From the NCBI RefSeq assembly GCF_900143205.1, contig NZ_FRDH01000004.1, positions 337,319-401,318 on the forward strand: a DNA stretch of 64,000 nucleotides. Direction: 5' to 3'. This DNA comes from Butyrivibrio hungatei DSM 14810 (GTDB taxonomy: Bacteria; Bacillota; Clostridia; Lachnospirales; Lachnospiraceae). The notes under the pieces were generated by a model. It ran no database searches. It was not told the origin of the DNA and was given only the letters and a program-made list of their open reading frames with translations. Position 1 is the first letter of the stretch, and every line of letters begins with the position of its first letter. Position numbers and translations under genes: made by a program. Shown here piece after piece: positions 49,664 through 58,636 of this stretch.

Positions 49664-51952
49664 ATGGAAATCAAGATTGCTTTAGCGGGTAATCCTAACA
49701 GTGGTAAGACCACTTTGTTTAATGATCTGACAGGTAGCAGGCAGTATGTTGGTAACTGGCCTGGCGTTACTGTAGAAAAGAAGGAAGGTAAGCTTAAGGG
49801 AGCAGAGTACAAGGATGTAGTTATTCAGGATCTTCCTGGTATCTATTCTCTTTCACCTTATACACTTGAAGAAGTAGTATCTCGTACATATCTCGTAACT
49901 GAGAAGCCAGACGCTATCATCAATATCGTTGATGGAACTAATATCGAGCGTAACCTTTATCTTACAACACAGCTTCTTGAGCTCAACATCCCTATGATTG
50001 TTGCTCTTAACATGATGGACCTTGTTCGTAAAAATGGTGATAAGATCGATGTAAAGGCTCTTTCAGATGCACTTGGATGTGAAGTTGTTGAGCTTTCAGC
50101 ACTTAAGAGCGAGGGTACAGATGCTCTTGTAAAAAAAGCTGTTGATCTTGCCAAGAACAAGAAAAAGGCTGAAGCTAAGGAAGTAATTACTGGGGAAGCT
50201 AAAGCAGCCGTTGAAAAGATCGAAGAGTTATTAAAAGGATCAGTTGATGACAATTTCCTTAGATGGAATGCTATCAAGGCTTTTGAGCGTGATGAGAAAG
50301 CTATGGAAAAACTTGAGCTTTCTGCAACTAGAAAGTCTGAGATTGAGGAAATTATCAAGGCTTGCGAGAAGTCACTTGATGATGATTCAGAGTCTATCAT
50401 TACAAATGAGAGATATACATATATTACAGGCGTAACATCAAAGGTAGTTAAAAAGGGACGTGCTAAGGGCGAGCTTTCAGTATCAGATAAGATCGACAAG
50501 ATCGTTACTAACAGAATCCTTGGTCTTCCAATCTTTGCTCTTGTTATGTTCCTTATCTACGCTATCGCAATGGGTGGTTGGAGCGTATCAATTGGTACAA
50601 GAGCTACTGATTTTACAAATGACGTTATCTTTGGTGAGTGGGTTCCAGGATTCTTTGATACTATTCTTTCAGCACTTCATGTAGAAGAAGGAACAGTTCT
50701 TTATGGACTTATTCAGGACGGTATCGTAGCAGGTGTTGGTGCTGTCATCGGTTTCGTACCACAGATGCTGGTTCTTTTCCTCCTCCTCTCAATCTTAGAG
50801 GATATTGGATATATGGCTCGTGTAGCTTTCGTTATGGACCGTATCTTCCGTCAGTTTGGTCTTTCAGGTAAGTCATTCATCCCTTGCCTTGTTGCAACAG
50901 GATGTGGTGTTCCTGGTGTTATGGCCAGCCGTACAATCGAGAATGAGCGTGATCGTAAGATGACTCTTATGACAACAACATTCATGCCTTGTGGAGCTAA
51001 GCTTCCTATTATCGGACTTATTGCAGGTGCTGTATTTGGTGGATCACCACTTATCGCTGCATCAGCTTACTTCATCGGTATTGGTTCAATTATTCTTTCA
51101 GGTATCATCTTAAAGAAGTTCAAGGCATTTGCTGGAATGCCAGCACCATTCGTTATGGAGCTCCCAGCATACCATGTTCCTTCATTTGTAGGTGTTCTTA
51201 GAGCTACATGGGAGCGTGGATGGTCATTCATTAAGAGAGCTGGATCAGTTATCGTTATTTCTTCAATCATTATCTGGTTCCTTTCAGCATTCGGAACTGT
51301 AAATGGACATTTTGGACTTGTTGATAATCTCTTTGAGGATGAGACAGTTATTACTGATGAATATGTATCAGAGCTCGCAGCTAAGATGGATATCCCTGAG
51401 GAAGATGTAAACGCTATGGATGCTTCACTTCTTGCAAGTGTTGGTAATGCTGTATCATTCGTATTTAAGCCACTTGGTTTTGGTAACTGGAAGCCTACAG
51501 TAGCAACAGTTACTGGTCTTGTAGCAAAAGAGGAAGTTGTTGGAACATTTGGTGTTCTCTATGCATATGATGATACAGAAGAGGAGCTTGGAGAAGAGGG
51601 TGAGCAGATCTGGGCAAGAGTTGCAGCAGATTACACACCAATTGCAGCATTCTCATTCATGATCTTTAACCTCCTTTGCGCACCATGTTTTGCAGCTATC
51701 GGTGCTATCAAGCGTGAGATGAACAATGCAAAGTGGACATGGGCTGCTATTGGTTATATGACAGTTTGGGCATATGTACTTGCACTTATCGTATATAATT
51801 TAGGTGGACTTATTCTTGGAGAAGTTGCATTTGGATTTGGAACTATCGTAGCTGTGATCCTTCTTGGAACACTTATTTACCTCCTTTTCAGAAAGGGCTA
51901 CGTAGCTTCAGAAAACGAAGGCAGAGAAATGGCTGTAAAGGCTAATGCATAA
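49664..51952 (+). CDS. feoB: ferrous iron transporter FeoB
   Basis: 762 residues after AGGAGG. The N-terminal G domain has GNPNSGKTTLFN (residues 8-19), DLPGIYSL and NMMD. A helical GDI-like region follows to about 270, then the Gate/core membrane segments with FVPQMLVLFLLLSILEDIGYMARVAFVMD and the Cys-containing PCLVATGCGVPGVMASRTI and TTFMPCGAKLPI. It imports Fe(II). A large polar insertion at about 560-640 (DNLFEDETVITDEYVSELAAKMD...) is outside the core. Downstream terminator at 52010. Confidence 0.96.
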   Translation: MEIKIALAGNPNSGKTTLFNDLTGSRQYVGNWPGVTVEKKEGKLKGAEYKDVVIQDLPGIYSLSPYTLEEVVSRTYLVTEKPDAIINIVDGTNIERNLYLTTQLLELNIPMIVALNMMDLVRKNGDKIDVKALSDALGCEVVELSALKSEGTDALVKKAVDLAKNKKKAEAKEVITGEAKAAVEKIEELLKGSVDDNFLRWNAIKAFERDEKAMEKLELSATRKSEIEEIIKACEKSLDDDSESIITNERYTYITGVTSKVVKKGRAKGELSVSDKIDKIVTNRILGLPIFALVMFLIYAIAMGGWSVSIGTRATDFTNDVIFGEWVPGFFDTILSALHVEEGTVLYGLIQDGIVAGVGAVIGFVPQMLVLFLLLSILEDIGYMARVAFVMDRIFRQFGLSGKSFIPCLVATGCGVPGVMASRTIENERDRKMTLMTTTFMPCGAKLPIIGLIAGAVFGGSPLIAASAYFIGIGSIILSGIILKKFKAFAGMPAPFVMELPAYHVPSFVGVLRATWERGWSFIKRAGSVIVISSIIIWFLSAFGTVNGHFGLVDNLFEDETVITDEYVSELAAKMDIPEEDVNAMDASLLASVGNAVSFVFKPLGFGNWKPTVATVTGLVAKEEVVGTFGVLYAYDDTEEELGEEGEQIWARVAADYTPIAAFSFMIFNLLCAPCFAAIGAIKREMNNAKWTWAAIGYMTVWAYVLALIVYNLGGLILGEVAFGFGTIVAVILLGTLIYLLFRKGYVASENEGREMAVKANA

Positions 51953-52009
51953 AGATTATGGGCAATTTTGAGGAATACATATTCCACTTGGATGACGCTT
52001 TCGCTTGGT

Positions 52010-52068
52010 AAAAAACGTAACGGACACTAAGGCACTAAAAAACAGTGCCTAAGTGCCGACGTTTTTTA
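52010..52068 (+). terminator. terminator after feoB
   Basis: AAAAACGT pairs with ACGTTTTT and CACTAAGGCACT with AGTGCCTAAGTG, giving a long stem around AAAAAAC. Confidence 0.85.
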
Positions 52069-52257
52069 ACACATCCTCGTGAAATATGTAATTCCTGCAA
52101 AATTGTATATAAGTCTTAGATTTGCTAATAAAAATTACTGCTTATATATAATGAAAACCAGAAAATAGGCAGAAATGATAAGCTTTAAAAAGAACAAGAT
52201 TAAGAAATGAAAGTGTAATATATTTAAAGCTCTAGGATGTACTAGAAAGGAGCGAAT

Positions 52258-52437
52258 ATGGCGACGATTTTGGGAAATGTAGTAGCACTATTATTAGTTG
52301 GAGTGCTGGTTTATATTTGCGGAAGAAACGTAGTAAACCAGATCAAATCTGGTGGATGTGCAGGATGTTCCGGTGGATGCAATGGTCACTGTTCAGGATG
52401 TAGTAGTTGCGGTACAGAGCATAGAACCAAGAAGTAA
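52258..52437 (+). CDS. FeoB-associated Cys-rich membrane protein
   Basis: 59 residues from ATG 52258 after AAAGGAG. One membrane helix (ILGNVVALLLVGVLVYICG) is followed by a Cys-rich tail with CAGCSGGCNGHCSGCSSC. This is the FeoB-associated Cys-rich family, thought to assist iron import. It lies 305 bases after feoB beyond a terminator, so it is probably expressed separately. Confidence 0.88.
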   Translation: MATILGNVVALLLVGVLVYICGRNVVNQIKSGGCAGCSGGCNGHCSGCSSCGTEHRTKK

Positions 52438-52467
52438 ACAGTTCGGAAAAGTATAAGGACAAAGCTT

Positions 52468-52731
52468 ATGTATAAGACGACAGTTAAGATAGATGGCATG
52501 ATGTGCTCCATGTGTGAGACACATATCAAAGAAACAATTAGAAAGACATTTCCATCTGCAAAGAAGGTTACAGCTAGTTGCAAAAAGAAGGAAGCAACCT
52601 TTATTACAGATGATGTGATAGATTTAAGTGTTTTGGGAGATTCTATAGATAGAACCGGTTATCATTATCTGGATTCTGAGACTATACCTTATGACAAGAA
52701 GGGCATATTTGATTTTTGGCAGCACAGATAA
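52468..52731 (+). CDS. heavy-metal-associated (HMA) domain protein
   Basis: 87 residues. The HMA fold begins TTVKIDGMMCSMCETHIKETIRKTF, with the metal-binding CSMC at residues 13-16. The C-terminal 20 residues (ETIPYDKKGIFDFWQHR) are extra to the domain. It is a likely cytoplasmic metal chaperone; copper is usual, iron is possible given the neighbours. It starts 30 bases after the Cys-rich protein. Confidence 0.85.
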   Translation: MYKTTVKIDGMMCSMCETHIKETIRKTFPSAKKVTASCKKKEATFITDDVIDLSVLGDSIDRTGYHYLDSETIPYDKKGIFDFWQHR

Positions 52732-52743
52732 GGGGAGTAAAGT

Positions 52744-52983
52744 ATGAGTAGTGAACAGGTAATCGACAGACTTAAAGATAATGGCTGCCGCATCACCAAG
52801 CAGCGACGACTTATAGTTGATGTGATCATGGGCAATGACCACAGCTCCTGTAAGGATATTTATTATCAGGTAATGGCCAAAGACAAGACTGTTGGAATGG
52901 CCACAGTCTATAGGATGATCAGAGTCCTGGAGGACATCGGTGTAGTTAACAGAATCGATATGATCGAGATCAATAATGAATAA
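52744..52983 (+). CDS. short Fur-family protein with DNA-binding domain only
   Basis: 79 residues after AGGGGAG. NGCRITKQRRLIVDVIMGNDHSSCKDIYYQVMAKDKTVGMATVYRMIRVLEDIGVVNRID is the Fur winged helix. The sequence stops (INNE) where the dimerisation domain with its metal-binding His/Cys residues should begin, so it is about 60 residues shorter than Fur. It could be truncated or a genuine short form. It sits at the end of an iron/metal gene group and a terminator follows its stop. Confidence 0.8.
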   Translation: MSSEQVIDRLKDNGCRITKQRRLIVDVIMGNDHSSCKDIYYQVMAKDKTVGMATVYRMIRVLEDIGVVNRIDMIEINNE

Positions 52984-52992
52984 ACATTTAAT

Positions 52993-53025
52993 AAGGGCAT
53001 GGACTTTGAACCATGTCCTTTTTTT
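52993..53025 (+). terminator. terminator after the Fur-like gene
   Basis: AAGGGCATGG and CCATGTCCTT pair around ACTTTGAA and run into seven T residues. Confidence 0.85.
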
Positions 53026-53060
53026 GACTTTTTTCATCATCATCATTTATTATTTGTTTT

Positions 53061-53999
53061 ATGAATAGCGATTTTAGAGAACTTAAGTATACAGTTAGAA
53101 CTGAAGATGGAACTATGTCAGCCCGGGACATAATGAAGCAGAAGATGAAGCTATCAAGTAGAGAGATAACTCGCTGCAAGCTTTTTGAGGATGGCGTTAT
53201 GTGCCATGATGCAGGAGATTCTGATCCTTTGGGGAAAAGAGCTATCTTTTTAAAAGATGAGCTCATGGTGGGTGATACGCTATATGTGCGGATCTATGAA
53301 GATATAGATAATGGCTCAGAGATCATTCCAAGCGATCATCCTCTTGATATTGTTTACGAAGATGAAGACCTCATTGTGATCAATAAGCCAGGAAATATGG
53401 TGGTTCATCCTTCTTATTGCCACTACACTGACTCTCTTAGTAATTACCTTGCAGGGTATTACAAAAAGACAGGACAGAATCATGTCATGAGAGTTATTGG
53501 CCGCCTTGACAGAGAGACCTCAGGCCTTCTTATATTTGCCAAGAACAGGCATAGTGCAGCTCTTTTATCTGATCAGTGTCTCAACATGTCAAGGAGAAAA
53601 GAATATGTGGCTCTGTGTGAGGGAGTGTTCGAGGAAAAAGAAGGTACGGTAAATGAGCCTATCTGGGAAAATCCAAAAGAGAAGATGATAAGAGAAGTCA
53701 GACCTGATGGGAAAGAAGCTATTACTCATTATAAAGTTGAAAAACAGTTTGAAGATTTTGCAATGGTTCGACTTGTACTTGATACCGGAAGGACCCATCA
53801 GATAAGAGTTCATATGTCATTTCTTGGCCATCCCCTTCTGGGTGATAGCCTCTATGGAAAAGAAATATCTAATAACCATGGAATGGAGCGTGCAGCTCTT
53901 CATGCAGCGCATCTGGAATTTTTTCAGCCAATAACAGGAGAAGCTTTGGCTTTTGAGGCTAAGCTTCCAGAAGATATTTGCAATGCGTTAAATGGATGA
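53061..53999 (+). CDS. RluA-family pseudouridine synthase
   Basis: 312 residues. An N-terminal S4-like region (ARDIMKQKMKLSSREITRCKLFEDGVM) precedes the catalytic domain. The active-site motif VIGRLDRETSGLLIFAKN (about residues 145-162) holds the catalytic Asp. DTGRTHQIRVHMSFLGHPLLGDSLYG is the C-terminal signature. It converts uridine to pseudouridine in rRNA or tRNA; the target site is unknown. No strong SD is visible. Confidence 0.93.
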   Translation: MNSDFRELKYTVRTEDGTMSARDIMKQKMKLSSREITRCKLFEDGVMCHDAGDSDPLGKRAIFLKDELMVGDTLYVRIYEDIDNGSEIIPSDHPLDIVYEDEDLIVINKPGNMVVHPSYCHYTDSLSNYLAGYYKKTGQNHVMRVIGRLDRETSGLLIFAKNRHSAALLSDQCLNMSRRKEYVALCEGVFEEKEGTVNEPIWENPKEKMIREVRPDGKEAITHYKVEKQFEDFAMVRLVLDTGRTHQIRVHMSFLGHPLLGDSLYGKEISNNHGMERAALHAAHLEFFQPITGEALAFEAKLPEDICNALNG

Positions 54000-54028
54000 A
54001 CATTTATCTGATGTAATACTGCTTGTAT

Positions 54029-54042
54029 CGAACTAATGTTTG
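54029..54042. promoter_or_regulatory. LexA (SOS) box upstream of dinB
   Basis: CGAAC-TAAT-GTTTG matches the Gram-positive LexA operator with one arm mismatch and lies 16 bases before the dinB start. It is similar to the box at 28805. Confidence 0.75.
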
Positions 54043-54057
54043 CGGTATTATGTTTAT

Positions 54058-55362
54058 ATGAGTCAAATTGATGCAAGTAAGTACGAAAATATCATATTTC
54101 ACGTGGATGTAAATTCTGCGTTTTTGTCCTGGTCTGCTCTTAAAAAGCTAGAGGAAGAGCCTGGAAGCGTCGATCTGCGCACTATTCCGTCAGCTGTTGG
54201 AGGAGATGTTAAGACTAGGCACGGCATCATAACAGCTAAGTCTATTCCAGCCAAGAAGTACGGCATTGTTACAGGAGAGCCAGTTGTTAAGGCACTTCAG
54301 AAGTGCCCCAAGCTTGTTATGGTAAGAGGCGATTTTGCTACTTATCGTAGATTTTCACATGCCTTTATTGAGATACTTAGGAAATATGCACCTACTATCC
54401 AGCAGGTATCTATAGATGAAGCATATATGGATATGACGGGTACAAGGTCTGTGTATAAAAAACTTGAGACACCAGAAGAGCCTTTTCCTATCTGCGTTGC
54501 CAGACAGCTTAAGGATGAAATTAGAGATACTCTTGGCTTTACTGTAAATGTAGGCATTTCCTGCAACAAGCTTCTTGCCAAGATGGCAAGTGATTTTACC
54601 AAGCCAGACAGGATACATACTCTTTTTCCAGAAGAGATTCCTGAAAAGATGTGGCCTCTTCCTATAGGAGATCTCTTTGGCTGCGGTAAGGCCACAGCAG
54701 AGAGACTTAAAAGTGTGGGCATCAAGTCAATTGGCGATGCCGCCAACGCTGATCCGATTTTTATCACAAATATCCTTGGTGAAAATGGCGGAGCCTATAT
54801 CTACGCCAGTGCCAACGGCATCGGTAGTACCAATGTATCAGGGGAGTACGATGATGCCAAAAGCTATTCCAATGAGACTACAATTTCTTTTGATCTTAAC
54901 TCTGATAACTACGATTCAGAGATCATACCTATACTCAGGCGCCTTTCAGAAAGTGTATCTAATCGCCTGAAAAGAGACGAGGTCTATGGCAGAACAGTAA
55001 CTGTTTCAGTTAAGACTACAGATTTTAAGCGCCATTCCTGTCAGATGCAGATAGAAAGCTCTATTAACGATACAGACAAGATACTTCGCTATGCCAAGGA
55101 ACTATCAGACAAGCTTCTTCTTGGTGATGACGGCCTCTTTATCAAAGGCTATTCTGTCCGCCTCGTGGGAGTAGGCGTTACTAAACTTGACGATGGCTCC
55201 TACCGTCAGATGAATCTCTTTGATGACTTCAAAGAAATAAAAGATGTTTCATCTGCAATCAAATCTCCAGCTATTTCCGATGAAAAGCGCAAGAAGCTTG
55301 ATGAAATGACAAGAAAGTTAAATGATGCCTTCGGAAAAGATACTATTCACAAGGGAATATAG
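54058..55362 (+). CDS. dinB: DNA polymerase IV (DinB)
   Basis: 434 residues from ATG 54058; an earlier ATG at 54040 lies inside the LexA box. Catalytic motifs are FHVDVNSAFLSWSALKKLE (about residues 14-32) and VSIDEAYMDMTG (about 118-129). NVGISCNKLLAKMASDFTKPDRIHTL and GCGKATAERLKSVGI are palm and helix-hairpin-helix motifs. The C-terminal QMNLFDD is a beta-clamp-binding motif. It is a second Y-family enzyme in the window and is likely SOS-induced. Confidence 0.95.
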   Translation: MSQIDASKYENIIFHVDVNSAFLSWSALKKLEEEPGSVDLRTIPSAVGGDVKTRHGIITAKSIPAKKYGIVTGEPVVKALQKCPKLVMVRGDFATYRRFSHAFIEILRKYAPTIQQVSIDEAYMDMTGTRSVYKKLETPEEPFPICVARQLKDEIRDTLGFTVNVGISCNKLLAKMASDFTKPDRIHTLFPEEIPEKMWPLPIGDLFGCGKATAERLKSVGIKSIGDAANADPIFITNILGENGGAYIYASANGIGSTNVSGEYDDAKSYSNETTISFDLNSDNYDSEIIPILRRLSESVSNRLKRDEVYGRTVTVSVKTTDFKRHSCQMQIESSINDTDKILRYAKELSDKLLLGDDGLFIKGYSVRLVGVGVTKLDDGSYRQMNLFDDFKEIKDVSSAIKSPAISDEKRKKLDEMTRKLNDAFGKDTIHKGI

Positions 55363-55380
55363 GAAAGTTGTGAGTAGCAT

Positions 55381-55678
55381 TTTACGTCTATAATACTTGT
55401 TTATTAGATATTGACGTAGTGTATTTGAGGGGGATTACGCTTAATTCGAGCTTATTCTTGATAAGACGTAAAGTAATTTGATGATTTAAGTCTATAGTGA
55501 TTGTTCTACTGATGAGACGTAAAATAATTTGATGATTTAAGTCTATAGTGATTGTTTTACTGAAAAGACGTAATATATTTTCATTTTTTACGTCAGGATA
55601 GTGTGTTATTGGTAGAGAGACGTAATTGAATATTTGAAAATACGCCATAAATTAGAAGATTTAGCAAACAGACGTAAA
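55381..55678. repeat. 51-52 bp periodic array with GACGTA motif
   Basis: GACGTA occurs at 55413, 55465, 55516, 55567, 55619 and 55671, at intervals of 52, 51, 51, 52 and 52 bases. The two units from 55464 and 55515 are almost identical over 51 bases (AGACGTAAAGTAATTTGATG...). The others keep only the motif and weak flanks. Inverted copies (TTTACGTC) lie at 55381 and 55587. It occupies the space between dinB and the convergent CPBP gene. Confidence 0.7.
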
Positions 55679-55719
55679 CTTATAATTCAGATTACATCCC
55701 ACGCATTATTATGTATTTT

Positions 55720-55758
55720 AAAAGACACCTTTCAAAAATACTGAAAGATGTCTTTTTT
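55720..55758. terminator. bidirectional terminator between dinB array and CPBP gene
   Basis: AAAAGACACCTTTCA and TGAAAGATGTCTTTT pair around AAAATAC. Flanking A and T runs allow use on both strands. Confidence 0.75.
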
Positions 55759-55805
55759 GATGCACAAGACCGGCAAGCCACTCAACCTACCGGGAAACCA
55801 ACCAC

Positions 55806-56723
55806 TCACTCTGCCCAGATATCTGTAGGCTTTTTCTTGTATTTCTCACCCCAAAGGATTGTGAGTACGCAGCAGATGATAAGTACTACGCAAGCTACGA
55901 TTGTTGACTCAACGCCGAACCCTACGTTGTATGCAAAGCTATCCTTAGCTGTTGATGCGTCAAGCTTGAAGATTGAAAATGGTGAAACGATTCCGCTGTT
56001 TGGAAGCCCGAATAAAATGTTCTGTGTAAAGTTCCATGCAGCATGTGCAGCCATTGGAAGCCAGATGCTGTCGCAGTAGTAAACAAAAAGCGCATAGCTG
56101 ATTCCAACTAATACAATGTTTGTGATAGCAAGAGGAGTAACACCACTGTTGAAGATATGAAGGAAACCAAATAAAACGGCATTTCCTATGATGGCAACAG
56201 CAGGATGTCTGTAGCTCTTTCTAAGACGCTGATAGAGGAATCCTCTGCACATAAGCTCTTCGGCTGATGACTGAATGAAGATGCATACAAAGATAAGAAG
56301 AACTCTAAGCGGCTGGAATGAATCATAATAGATGAAGATATCTTTATGAAGTACAGCTACTAATATACAGAGAGCGTTTGTTCCAAATCCGATCAAAAGA
56401 CCAAGTAAAAGGTGAACAATATTGTTTCCCTTGCACTTTCTCCAAAGAGCCTTATAAATAGGTCTGTTCCATTTGCACAAGAAATAAAGAAGGAATGCAG
56501 CCCAAATTCCCCAAAATGAGAAGTACTGAGCTGTGATCATAATATAATCATAGTTTTCTTTAGTTATAAAAGGAGCAAAGATAAGTGTTCCAAACTGTCC
56601 TATCAGCTGACCTATTATTAAAAGGACAAGAGAAATAAGTGTTGGGAAGATAAAAATATCATTCCATTTAAAGTTATCATTGTGAATCTTCTGTAAGATA
56701 TTAGGATTCTGATTTTCTGGCAT
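55806..56723 (-). CDS. CPBP-family intramembrane metalloprotease
   Basis: 305 residues from the ATG at 56723 after GGAGG on the minus strand; an ATG 24 bases further upstream is not preceded by an SD. Seven or eight hydrophobic segments. The CAAX/CPBP motifs are SSAEELMCRGFLYQRLR (EExxxR), LFGFLHIFNSG (FxxxH) and AAHAAWNFTQNILFG (HxxxN). It is an integral membrane protease or Abi-type protein; the substrate is unknown. Confidence 0.9.
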   Translation of the reverse strand: MPENQNPNILQKIHNDNFKWNDIFIFPTLISLVLLIIGQLIGQFGTLIFAPFITKENYDYIMITAQYFSFWGIWAAFLLYFLCKWNRPIYKALWRKCKGNNIVHLLLGLLIGFGTNALCILVAVLHKDIFIYYDSFQPLRVLLIFVCIFIQSSAEELMCRGFLYQRLRKSYRHPAVAIIGNAVLFGFLHIFNSGVTPLAITNIVLVGISYALFVYYCDSIWLPMAAHAAWNFTQNILFGLPNSGIVSPFSIFKLDASTAKDSFAYNVGFGVESTIVACVVLIICCVLTILWGEKYKKKPTDIWAE

Positions 56724-56828
56724 ATACCTACCTCCAATTTTTTTCATAACACTTTACAATATAATACATTTGTTTGAACCTTGTAAATAGATTATAATTA
56801 AGGAAACAAGCCATTCGGAGGGGGATTT

Positions 56829-57605
56829 ATGAATTTTAAAGTGATTCGTAACATTATTATAGTAATATGTCTTGTTGTTATTGCTTATGAAGTGGCCATG
56901 ATCGGTATCAACAAAATGGAGTATAAAGAGGCTGCTGATGAATATCAGGATCTCGAAAATATTGCAGTTACTTATGTTCCAAAGGAAGATACACCAGAGA
57001 TCATCGATTATCCTCTACTTAATGTAGATTTTGACAAGCTTTCAAGGATCAATGGTGATATCGTTGCCTGGATATATTTTCCATGCCTTGATATCAGTTA
57101 TCCTGTGGTAAAAGAAAATGAGATAGACGAATATCTCTATCTGACATTTGACAAAAATGAAAATAAAGCTGGCTGTATTTTTGAAGATGTGCTCAGTGAT
57201 GCTAAGTTCTGTGGCTTTCATGATATTGTTTTTGGCCATAATATGAAAGATGGCTCTATGTTTGGAAGACTTAAGCAGTTATATCAAAAGGATGGAGCAG
57301 CTCTTTTGGAAGAGGATCCTTATGTATATGTATATACAAAAGACTATGTGTATCAGTACAGAGTATTTGCATATGCTATAACTGGTGTTGGAAGTGATGC
57401 ATATTCAGTAGTTAACAGCACAGAAGAGTACAAGGCATTTACCGACTATGTAAAGACTCACTCTTCTTATCCAATACCTGATGGAATCGATCTGACACAG
57501 GGAAACAGTATTCTTACACTCTCAACATGCAGTGGAGCAGCAGGAAGTAATAAGAGATTTGTAGTACATACAATAAAAGTTTCAGCCTGGGAAATGAATG
57601 GGTGA
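56829..57605 (+). CDS. class B sortase
   Basis: 258 residues. An N-terminal membrane anchor (VIRNIIIVICLVVIAYEVAMIGI) precedes the sortase domain. The catalytic residues are His in VFGHNMKDGSMFGRL, Cys in LTLSTCSGAAG and Arg in NKRFVVHTI. It links proteins to the cell wall. No obvious sorting-signal substrate is next to it; the CAP lipoprotein downstream lacks one. Confidence 0.93.
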   Translation: MNFKVIRNIIIVICLVVIAYEVAMIGINKMEYKEAADEYQDLENIAVTYVPKEDTPEIIDYPLLNVDFDKLSRINGDIVAWIYFPCLDISYPVVKENEIDEYLYLTFDKNENKAGCIFEDVLSDAKFCGFHDIVFGHNMKDGSMFGRLKQLYQKDGAALLEEDPYVYVYTKDYVYQYRVFAYAITGVGSDAYSVVNSTEEYKAFTDYVKTHSSYPIPDGIDLTQGNSILTLSTCSGAAGSNKRFVVHTIKVSAWEMNG

Positions 57606-57770
57606 AAATAAAATTTCAATGAAGGGTTTTGATGTTGAAATAAATTAGTGTTTTTTATAAAAAAGTAATGATTACGTTATTGCATAGAAAAAATGGTTAA
57701 AGTAACATATAGCTAGAAATATGGATAAACGGATGAACTATGTTCATTTCTTAAACAGGAGAGATAAAAG

Positions 57771-58328
57771 ATGAAAAAGTTTAAGAGTTTAGTAGCTGTT
57801 ATGGTTGCCAGCGTTTTAGCTCTTACATTTGTAGCTTGCGGAGCCGTTAAGGACGGAGCAATCGATGATCAGGCTGCTACAAGAGGCATTCACGAAGGTG
57901 AAGGCGAAATATGGATTGATGATGAGGCTATTGCTCTTGCAGGATCTGCTTCATCTAGCCAGGCTTGTCTTGATGCCTGCACTGCTGTATTTAATCTTAT
58001 GAACCAGCAGAGAACAGCTCAGGGGCTTTCTGCTTTAGTTTGGAGCGATGCTCTTACAAACGCAGCTCAGGTTCGTGCAAATGAGATTACAACTTCATTC
58101 TCACATACAAGACCTAATGGTTCAGCTTTCTGGACTGTTGATAGTAATGTTCAGTATGGTGAGAACCTTGCTAAGTTGTATCAGTCAGCTGACAGCGTAT
58201 ATGCAGCTTGGATGAATTCTCCAACACACGCAGCTAACATTATGGATAGCGGATACAGAACAGTAGGTATCGCTATTTGCCAGACTGGTGATGGAAGCTG
58301 GTATTGGGCTCAGGAATTTGGATATTAA
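57771..58328 (+). CDS. CAP-domain (SCP/PR1) lipoprotein
   Basis: 185 residues. Lipoprotein signal MKKFKSLVAVMVASVLALTFVAC has the lipidated Cys at residue 23. The CAP domain (about 65-185) includes FNLMNQQRTAQGLSALVWSDALTNAAQVRANEI, FSHTRPNGSAFW, YGENLAK, MNSPTHAANIMD and WYWAQEFG. It is extracellular and membrane-anchored. The function of bacterial CAP proteins is mostly unknown. Confidence 0.93.
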   Translation: MKKFKSLVAVMVASVLALTFVACGAVKDGAIDDQAATRGIHEGEGEIWIDDEAIALAGSASSSQACLDACTAVFNLMNQQRTAQGLSALVWSDALTNAAQVRANEITTSFSHTRPNGSAFWTVDSNVQYGENLAKLYQSADSVYAAWMNSPTHAANIMDSGYRTVGIAICQTGDGSWYWAQEFGY

Positions 58329-58340
58329 TTTGAACTATTT

Positions 58341-58377
58341 AGCACAGCGATTAAATTTTTCGCTGTGCTATTTTTTT
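58341..58377 (+). terminator. terminator after the CAP lipoprotein
   Basis: AGCACAGCG and CGCTGTGCT form a 9-bp stem around ATTAAATTTTT, followed by ATTTTTTT. Confidence 0.85.
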
Positions 58378-58447
58378 CTTTATATGAAAAACCGTGATAT
58401 AATGTATGTACAGAGTGAGTGTTTGCTTTTATCAGGAGGTGCTTTTT

Positions 58448-58618
58448 ATGTTTGGAAAATCATCAAAAGATATCTATGTAAACAAGGAAACAACACCTAT
58501 TTCTGTTTCTGGAGCCAATGACAATCCTTATATGCAGGAATTGCTCAGAGGCGAAGAAAAGCGCCGTGTTAAACATGGTGATGATATTTATTATCGTCAG
58601 AACGGCTACATTAAATAA
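58448..58618 (+). CDS. 56-residue conserved-looking small protein
   Basis: ATG 58448 follows AGGAGG with 8-base spacing. The product MFGKSSKDIYVNKETTPISVSGANDNPYMQELLRGEEKRRVKHGDDIYYRQNGYIK is soluble and charged, with no recognised domain. It is directly followed by the PilZ gene (18 bases), so the two are probably co-transcribed. Confidence 0.65.
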   Translation: MFGKSSKDIYVNKETTPISVSGANDNPYMQELLRGEEKRRVKHGDDIYYRQNGYIK

Positions 58619-58636
58619 TTGAATACGGGGGATAGT

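Noticed and set aside
55388..55648. Minus-strand ORF of 86 codons with a 17-residue repeat (ITIDLNHQ...)
   Set aside because: The repeat comes from the 51-bp DNA periodicity. Several intervals are 52 bp, which would break the frame, there is no SD, and the start and end do not match the array.
55381..55678. Possible CRISPR array
   Set aside because: The conserved core is only 6-9 bp, two adjacent 'spacers' are nearly identical, and no cas genes are present.
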